Shown here: positions 8,001 to 10,972 of the stretch, piece after piece
Layout of the letters: every line of letters begins with the position of its first letter
Numbering within the stretch: the stretch's first letter is position 1
Assembly (NCBI GenBank): GCA_028565635.1
Contig: JAOXYB010057723.1
Coordinates: 1 to 10,972 of the forward strand
Direction: 5' to 3'
DNA from: Phoronis ovalis
Lineage: Eukaryota > Phoronida > Phoronidae
Length of the DNA: 10,972 bases
Translations under genes and position numbers: made by a program
Notes under the pieces: model-generated
What the model saw: only the letters and a program-made list of their open reading frames with translations
Told to the model about the DNA's origin: nothing
Databases searched by the model: none

Positions 8001-10883
8001 CAGATAGATAACAAGCCCAAAAAGAAATTAAAGAATAATAACTGTAATATTTGCGATTTTTTGAAACTTATACCTGATGGAATGCGGTGTTCAAATGTTG
8101 ATAATTTTAGCAAACTTCTGGTCGCCACTTCTTTAATGGTAGCGCCGTTGTCACTCCGTGTCAGCTTATCAAGACCAGGCCGAATGCCTGGTGTTGCAGA
8201 AATGGCATCGCAGGTTTCTAAAGAAATTACACTCCAGATGGCATTGACAGCACATTCGCTCTCAGTCTCATCTCCCTATTGGTAGAATTTATTGTTAAAT
8301 TACCACCTACGTTATGTGTTATAATACTTTGAGGATATATGAAGTGTACGGTTCTTCAAGTTGCAAGGTACCTATTTATATATATTTGTACACGCGAAGC
8401 TCGCGTTGAAACGCACACTGCAATTCTGCAAATCTGCAGACAACAACAACAATGGGCAGCCTTTAGTGGGAAATTGCTTGCTTTGGCTGTGTTCCATTAC
8501 TTTTTAGACAGGCAAACAAATTATTTCTTTCCGGTTATTCCTGCATGTCGTAACACAGCACATTAACAGTTAGCTCAATATATTGTTTAAAGATTGCCCC
8601 TTGACTTGGTTGAAACTTACCTTCTCCATAAGTGACATAAGATGACGTATGGTGCCATAGCGAACAATCGTAAGTTGATTAATCGGCTGAGCAGCTAAAC
8701 TTGTTAGTGACATGACAATATCCAAGGCTGGTACGCTACTGTCATACTCTGGCATATACTTCACAACAGCACAGTGACAATCTTCGTCTACGGCTGTACT
8801 AACAGACAACAGAAAATAATCAACTGCAGAGTTATGGATCAACTGGGCGTTATATCTGTATCTTTCCGCTACAGTTAATATTATAGAGAGACACTCCAAC
8901 CAAAAATATATTAATAGATAAATATTCTTATGCTCATTTTCTAATTAACTTTTTTCATTGAATTTCTAAAGAAATTATTCTGAAGAATATATTAAAATGA
9001 ATGTGAAATATTGTATTAAATTTACCTTCGCGCAATAGCATAACCATATCAGCTATCAACATGTCTTTAACAATGGGCTGATTTTCATCATCAACAAAGT
9101 AAGATATTGTCATGGTGGCAATAATTTTAACATAATTAATGTGATTTGAATCCATCAAATTTCCCAAAATGCTAGCCACTCTTCTATAACGTAAATAATA
9201 AGCGTGATTTTCTGCTGGTCGTGCACAGTTTTGTAGGATACGAAGAGACTGCACCATCCAATGTGTTAGTACCTACAATTAATAAGTGGTGAAATGCATT
9301 ACTCCAATAATGAATTTGCAAACTATATCACACTCTCCACAATAGTCACGAATAATTAGTTCCTTATGATTGATTTTCATATAACACAATTCATATGGAT
9401 TTGTATTGCTAGCATGTATTTCTTAAAATAATTGTTACTTATATTTGTTTGTGTTAAGCTTTAAGCAAATTCAGCCAAAAATGTGTTTGGAATAGTTACA
9501 AATCTCGAGAAAGTCACATCTGTTTTCGAAGGCAATGGAAAGCACTAGCTCCAAGCGCACAACAAAGTTTTTCAACCATTGTCTTAAAGGCCGATTTGAA
9601 TAGATTATTAGTAAACCGCAAATCGTATTATTTATAATGTTGAATTTTATGTTTTTCCGAAATATATATTTGTACACAATGCGCTCTGACAAGTTTTACA
9701 AGTATAATGTTGGTTATATAATGTGTGACCATGTATTTGAGTGCCTTGTGCTTACCTGCTGAGATAATAGGTTGGGATCATTGCCCCCGCGTCACTTTGA
9801 AATTTGTATGTCATTTTTGTTTGCACGAGACGTTGTCTTAACTCACTGAATGCGCATCGACTCGACTGTATTGTTTTTTAAAACAATAATATGTTCAATA
9901 AAATATATTTTTTTGATTTCACTTTTCAATAAATGTCAAATTGGCGTGTTTGCCTAGCTCTTGAAAACGTGTAATATAAGGGGCTTTCCATATCGATATG
10001 ATACAAAAAAAATTAACGGTGCATGCCGATTTTCATGACTTTTACGAGGTTTTTCATGCGGTACACAAATTTAAATGAGAAATAATAAATTACCTTATCA
10101 TTTTGGTAAATATCTTTCAGAAAATAGATATCTCTTGCCAAATTTTTAATCATTCCTGCTTTGACTAGGGCTTGAGAAAATTTTAAACTTGCGTAAGTAA
10201 AATTCAAGCATACATTTTCCAGTGCCTTAAAACATGTATAATCTGACTGAGTATTATTTCTATTAAGTCTGTCGTCAAGAAAATTCCAGTACTGCATAAT
10301 GGCTTCACCACCACCAATGTCTGCCAACTTGTCAGCAACAATTCGCCGGATGTTTGACCTGTGCTCGAATCTTAGCAGCTGCGTTTGAATTACATAACAT
10401 ACCTGTAAATGTAATTAGTTTTAAAAGTATCCCTTATTATTAGATTCGCATATATGGTAGAAAAATTTTAGTACATTAAATTTAGTATCAATTCATCTAA
10501 ATTTAATGTTTTCAAAGTATATCTCGTCAGTTTAATAAAATTGTAACATTGATGGTCACAGTGTTTGTCTTGGTAGAGTAAATATATTATTACCATTAAA
10601 TGTCTTTATCGTTTACAAAGAACCACCTACTTACATTGCTATGTGAATTGTACAATTTTACACTACCTCCGGAATAGTATTTGGATTTTTATCTCTCATC
10701 ATTGTGATGATTTCTGGTAGTCCGAATGCTGTAGTTAGTAATGGGTTGGCACATGTAGTTTTAGGTAAATCATACGCCATATAGTCCTCATATAAAGGCC
10801 TAGGTGGCCTAGGTGGTGCAACAAAAGCAAGCGAGGTTCCTGTAAATGGTAGTACAGAATCGGGTGATAGGATCACTACTAGT
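1980..10883 (-). CDS. Armadillo-repeat protein with Cys/His knuckle and C-terminal ADP-ribosyltransferase-like module; 5' partial, ten exons
   Basis: Spliced minus-strand gene, exons (5' to 3') 10883-10667, 10402-10094, 9272-9026, 8940-8621, 8275-8074, 6920-6782, 6170-6052, 5768-5621, 2377-2283, 2098-1980. Every intron begins GT and ends AG on the minus strand, and every phase is compatible, giving 637 residues plus TGA. Window-relative residues: about 1-72 proline-rich (PPRPPRP); 73-432 leucine/alanine-rich helical repeats of armadillo/HEAT type; 440-448 HKCYCIHCH, a possible zinc knuckle; 466-477 YGVPIGWSRFGL; 497-500 YHGT; 549-563 FVSPSIRYAGHETYA; 608-615 FSNQELEW. The H498, Y556 or Y562 and E612/E614 arrangement resembles the H-Y-E plan of PARP-like ADP-ribosyltransferases. 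That is inference from motifs; activity is unproven. From memory, the exon 6-10 module resembles a conserved tail of NEURL4-type and other invertebrate proteins. The gene is likely expressed, because frame and splice sites are intact. No signal peptide or membrane segment is evident in the part seen. Confidence 0.82.
2283..2377 (-). CDS. Exon 9: ART-like module, core strand
   Basis: Acceptor TTTGATAACACAG|C and donor TTTAG|GTAAGT. The single leading base completes the codon left by exon 8. It encodes YTDDDGKKYTGRVAFMVYIE then PECYDVASQTL. The hydrophobic strand RVAFMVYIEP followed by a turn and Q-T-L-G resembles the strand and loop before the final catalytic strand of ART-fold proteins. The exon is only 95 bp, has no start codon and lies beyond a long repeat-filled intron, so it is easy to miss. 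Confidence 0.85.
2555..2899. repeat. Foldback (inverted-repeat) structure within the large intron
   Basis: Two 54-bp arms, 2555-2608 and 2846-2899, are inverted copies with 7 mismatches by my count (47/54 identical), sharing TATACAATTTTACTTG at the outer end and TATACTTA at the inner end. About 237 bp lie between them. No coding capacity is seen inside. It could be a MITE or foldback element, or a fragment of one. No target-site duplication is obvious beyond the arms. Confidence 0.75.
2611..2625. repeat. Palindromic 15-mer TGTTATGAAATAACA, copy 1
   Basis: TGTTAT-GAA-ATAACA has 6-bp perfect arms and a 3-base loop. The identical 15-mer is found again at 2923-2937, just outside the other arm of the foldback structure. 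A strong minus-strand splice donor sequence (CAG|GTAAGTAT) sits at its edge, at 2609. Confidence 0.7.
2923..2937. repeat. Palindromic 15-mer TGTTATGAAATAACA, copy 2
   Basis: Identical to the copy at 2611-2625 and preceded by the same CA dinucleotide context. It lies 24 bp outside the right arm of the foldback. Confidence 0.7.
3186..3535 (-). mobile_element. DIRS-like retrotransposon fragment: RNase H domain remnant
   Basis: The minus strand is open at 3186-3506 for 106 residues. The stretches LAVFRVLIHFAAILHHKSVL, LIRCNYTTGW and INLIAAHIAHKELAGTLTYC line up, from memory of the family, with the RNase H domain of DIRS/Ngaro elements (the E-L-x-A-V...L..H.S.L.R.DNTT...YL...I.L.A.HI.G..N..AD.LS pattern). 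Key acidic residues are degraded: the DNTT motif reads NYTT and the final A-D reads A-G. Upstream of the open frame, LTTHTS matches the usual L-x-x-D-A-S start with D lost. It is a dead fragment, oriented opposite to the adjacent reverse transcriptase piece. Confidence 0.65.
3536..4030 (+). mobile_element. DIRS-like retrotransposon fragment: broken reverse transcriptase
   Basis: The plus-strand frame from 3536 reads YYSRIFLVETKSG and RPVINLKSLNQHI then KFWMET, the N-terminal fingers of a DIRS-type reverse transcriptase (S-R-I-F-L-V-x-K-K-S-G, R-P-V-I-N-L-x-x-L-N, F-x-M-E-T). After about 3715 the similarity continues in another frame (FGFRQEPRYFTKG near 3727-3765), then returns as LNQLGFLIN near 3878-3904 and shifts again to SQLTLTQ and ISHAAKQLLAARR up to about 4030. 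The catalytic palm with Y-x-D-D is deleted or unrecognisable. Family assignment rests on remembered motifs. It lies antisense to the host gene in intron 8. Confidence 0.7.
4031..4554 (+). other. Probable decayed continuation of the retrotransposon
   Basis: No frame stays convincing here. A plus-strand open stretch at 3975-4274 is out of register with the recognised reverse transcriptase readings and has no motif I know. A short perfect hairpin AAAACCT-TTAG-AGGTTTT lies at 4502-4519. I find no element terminus. Confidence 0.35.
4555..4715. other. GC-richer block, open on both strands, origin unknown
   Basis: Compared with its AT-rich surroundings this stretch is visibly richer in G and C and has more CG dinucleotides. 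It is open on the minus strand (4560-4760, with TRTSADVLKTVGSDASVPFI) and on the plus strand for about 50 codons. I recognise neither protein. It may be a captured gene fragment or the tail of the neighbouring mobile element. Confidence 0.3.
4786..4931 (-). mobile_element. 5S-rRNA-derived repeat with inverted ends (SINE- or MITE-like)
   Basis: The outer ends are inverted copies: GTCAGTTAG(A/T)AG...TCAAACT...CATAC reads inward from 4786 on the plus strand and from 4931 on the minus strand, with small indels. Between them, on the minus strand, is a degenerate 5S rRNA sequence with its box C. Total about 146 bp. I see no clear target-site duplication. The combination of a polymerase III-type core and inverted termini could make it a non-autonomous element or an inserted 5S pseudogene with palindromic flanks. 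Confidence 0.6.
4839..4900 (-). pseudogene. 5S rRNA pseudogene (internally deleted)
   Basis: The minus strand reads CATACCACGTTGAAAG, which matches 5S rRNA from about base 10. It continues TAAGCAAC and GGTTAGTACTAGGATGGG then TGACCGCCTAGGAATACCGG, which matches the 3' half including internal control box C. Compared with the roughly 120-nt eukaryotic 5S rRNA, about 27 nt (loop B/helix III region) and about 8 nt (intermediate element) are missing, so a functional ribosomal RNA is excluded. Confidence 0.85.
5102..5180. repeat. Nested hairpin, outer arms 16 bp, inner arms 6 bp
   Basis: The outer arms ATATTTGGATTTCAAA (5102-5117) and TTTGAAATCCAAGTAT (5165-5180) are inverted copies with one mismatch. 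Inside lies GTACAG-CCGA-CTGTAC (5138-5153), a perfect stem with a four-base loop. It is in intron 8 and its function is unknown. Confidence 0.65.
5621..5768 (-). CDS. Exon 8: ART-like module, second conserved block (SPSIRYAG...YA)
   Basis: Acceptor TTTTTCTTTATGTAG|GA and donor GATTG|GTAAGG. It joins exon 7 in frame to read LLMPGDYSFGGFKL. It encodes KPVGFDTKQIFVSPSIRYAG then HETYAWPD. The I-F-x-S-P-S-I-x-Y-A-G-x-x-x-Y-A block is where PARP-like enzymes carry the active-site tyrosine in a Y-F-A...S-x-x-Y arrangement, so Y556 or Y562 is the candidate. The last two bases (TG) are completed to a Cys codon by exon 9, more than 3.2 kb away. Confidence 0.87.
6052..6170 (-). CDS. Exon 7: ART-like module, first conserved block (AYHGT)
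   Basis: Acceptor ATACATTTAG|T at 6171; donor CCTG|GTACGAG. Exon 6 ends with GA and this exon starts with T, joining to an Asp codon, so the phase fits. It encodes FTKWHRAYHGTNPKAVNKIL followed by KEGSLLMP. In PARP-like ADP-ribosyltransferases an H-G-T/S block contributes the NAD-binding histidine (here H498), followed by a helix and a Gly-rich loop, which matches this layout. The ATG at 6169 lies within this internal exon and is not proposed as a start. Confidence 0.87.
6171..6781 (-). other. Intron 6, no other feature seen
   Basis: 611 bp of AT-rich intron between the Cys/His-knuckle exon and the YHGT exon. I found no repeat with clear ends, no RNA gene and no additional exon fitting the required phase. 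Confidence 0.6.
6782..6920 (-). CDS. Exon 6: Cys/His knuckle and GWxRFGL signature
   Basis: The acceptor CATTGTTTTCCAG is strong and the donor is GA|GTATGT. Both edges are split codons that match their neighbours. The exon encodes FHKCYCIHCHTERNDKLYHR then KGQPPKDYGVPIGWSRFGL. The spacing H-x-C-x-C-x2-C-H is compatible with a small metal-binding knuckle or a treble-clef-like fold. The following P-P-K-x-Y-x-x-P-x-G-W-x-R-F-G-L is a strongly conserved-looking linker that I associate, from memory, with the segment preceding the YHGT module in several invertebrate proteins. Metal binding is inferred only from the residue pattern. Confidence 0.85.
6921..8073 (-). other. Intron 5, no other feature seen
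   Basis: 1153 bp of AT-rich intron separating the armadillo exons from the Cys/His-knuckle exon. I saw no further coding block that would fit the phase, and no recognisable mobile element. Confidence 0.55.
8074..8275 (-). CDS. Exon 5: last armadillo-like repeats
   Basis: Acceptor CTACCAATAG|GGAGAT and donor CATCAG|GTATAAG. The exon enters in phase 0 and ends one base into a Gly codon completed by exon 6. It encodes 67 residues including ECAVNAIWSVISLETCDAIS and IKEVATRSLLKLSTFEHRIP. The W-x-x-x-x-L and R-x-L-L-x-L patterns are classical armadillo helix positions. The exon has no ATG and reads open on the minus strand without interruption. Confidence 0.82.
8621..8940 (-). CDS. Exon 4: armadillo-like repeats
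   Basis: The donor GAGAAG|GTAAGT at 8620 is near-perfect. For the 5' end I chose the acceptor GTTAATTAG at 8941, although the intron end is A-rich and a poor pyrimidine tract. It is the AG that supplies the two bases needed to complete the split codon from exon 3 and stays open into WLECLSIILTVAERY. The nearer AG before TGTCTC (8894) would break the phase. The protein continues with helices such as SVPALDIVMSLTSLAAQP and LTIVRYGTIRHLMSLMEK, typical of armadillo/HEAT repeats. The first 15 or so residues (ENEHKNIYLLIYFW) depend on this acceptor choice. Confidence 0.77.
9026..9272 (-). CDS. Exon 3: armadillo-like repeats
   Basis: Acceptor TTAATTGTAG|GTACTA and donor CGCGAAG|GTAAAT. The exon enters in phase 0 and leaves after one base of a codon. 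It encodes helical repeat sequence such as WMVQSLRILQNCARPAENHA, then YRRVASILGNLMDSNHINYV and IADMVMLLREG. The succession of Leu/Ile/Val heptad-like positions with polar breaks every 15 or so residues fits two armadillo units. Only 85 bp of intron separates it from exon 4. Confidence 0.82.
9273..10093 (-). other. Intron 2, no clear feature
   Basis: 821 bp of AT-rich intron. A minus-strand open stretch at 9471-9692 contains a GC-richer patch (about 9500-9600) but has no recognisable motif and is probably chance or an old repeat. Confidence 0.5.
10094..10402 (-). CDS. Exon 2: armadillo-like repeats
   Basis: Acceptor ATTTACAG|GTATG, donor GATAAG|GTAATT, 103 codons, phase 0 at both ends. The residues alternate amphipathic helices, for example RRIVADKLADIGGGEAIMQY and KALENVCLNFTYASLKFSQA followed by LVKAGMIKNLARDI. 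The pattern of a helix, a short glycine turn and an isolated position (G-G-x-x-x-I/L) is typical of armadillo repeats, where each roughly 40-residue unit adds to a superhelical binding surface. The exact family cannot be named from the sequence alone. Confidence 0.8.
10473..10509. repeat. Perfect 13-bp hairpin in intron 1
   Basis: ACATTAAATTTAG (10473-10485) and its exact inverse CTAAATTTAATGT (10497-10509) are separated by 11 bases. It lies in the 264-bp intron between exons 1 and 2. Confidence 0.7.
10667..10883 (-). CDS. Exon 1 in window: proline-rich segment leading into ARM region
   Basis: The acceptor TTTTCTCTCAG ends at 10884 and the reading frame enters with the last base of a split codon. 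The frame is closed upstream by an in-frame TGA inside the intron tail, so the true 5' part lies in an exon beyond the window. The donor is GAG|GTAGTG; GTA|GTGTAA three bases later would keep the same frame and add one Val. It encodes about 72 residues, including PPRPPRPLYEDY, a possible SH3-ligand-like stretch, and then FGLPEIITMMRDKNPNTIPE, which looks like the first helices of an armadillo-like repeat. A nearly palindromic ggcctaggtggcctagg underlies the proline run. Confidence 0.72.
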
Positions 10884-10972
10884 CTGAGAGAAAATCAGTA
10901 TTTACCAGCAGGAGTCTCAGAGTATAACACCCGTAGACCATGTCATGATGAGCCCCTATTTAAAGATTAATT

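Noticed and set aside
7983-8285. Plus-strand open frame of 100 codons
   Set aside because: It overlaps exon 5 on the opposite strand; the minus strand carries armadillo-like sequence with splice sites at both ends.
8339-8566. Plus-strand open frame of 75 codons and a small hairpin ACGCGA-AGC-TCGCGT at 8392-8406
   Set aside because: It lies in an intron of the minus-strand gene with no recognisable protein; the hairpin has only 6-bp arms.
8894-8900. Acceptor AG immediately before TGTCTC for exon 4
   Set aside because: It is incompatible with the one-base phase left by exon 3 and leads to a stop after about 13 codons.
10884-10972. Possible additional exon at the right edge, ending CTGCTG|GTAAAT
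   Set aside because: The intron left before the 10884 acceptor would be only about 24 bases, too short for splicing, so the preceding exon is more likely outside the window.

Overview
The window looks like AT-rich animal nuclear DNA, most likely from a bivalve mollusc or another lophotrochozoan. The reasons are one gene spread over small coding blocks with GT-AG borders, remnants of a DIRS-type (tyrosine-recombinase) retrotransposon, a 5S-rRNA-derived repeat and two minisatellite arrays. There are no prokaryotic operons or ribosome-binding sites. The species assignment is inference.

The main content is the 3' part of one minus-strand gene. I can assemble ten coding exons from about 10883 down to a TGA stop at 1980-1982. 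All nine junctions have GT...AG borders and the codon phase matches at each one, giving 637 residues plus stop with no internal stop. The start codon and the first exon or exons lie beyond the right edge. From N- to C-terminus the protein has a proline-rich segment, about 360 residues of armadillo/HEAT-like helical repeats (exons 2-5), a Cys/His knuckle followed by a G-W-x-R-F-G-L signature (exon 6), and a C-terminal module with AYHGT, IFVSPSIRYAG...YA and FSNQELEW (exons 7-10). I read that module as a PARP-like ADP-ribosyltransferase (ART) fold. Armadillo repeats would provide a binding scaffold for the enzyme-like end. The combination resembles, from memory, the ART-like tail of NEURL4-type proteins, but with ARM repeats in front of it.

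The 3.2-kb intron between exons 8 and 9 (2378-5620) is a repeat trap. It holds a 54-bp inverted-repeat (foldback) structure at 2555-2899, a minus-strand DIRS-like RNase H remnant at about 3186-3535, a head-to-head plus-strand DIRS-like reverse transcriptase remnant at about 3536-4030, a GC-richer block at 4555-4715, a 146-bp inverted-repeat element with a 5S rRNA core at 4786-4931, and a nested hairpin at 5102-5180.

Left of the gene (1-1979) is its 3' flank. It has a candidate poly(A) signal near 1594 and, farther out, two adjacent degenerate minisatellites with units of about 33 bp (125-395) and about 31 bp (560-790). I found no tRNA, CRISPR array or second protein gene.
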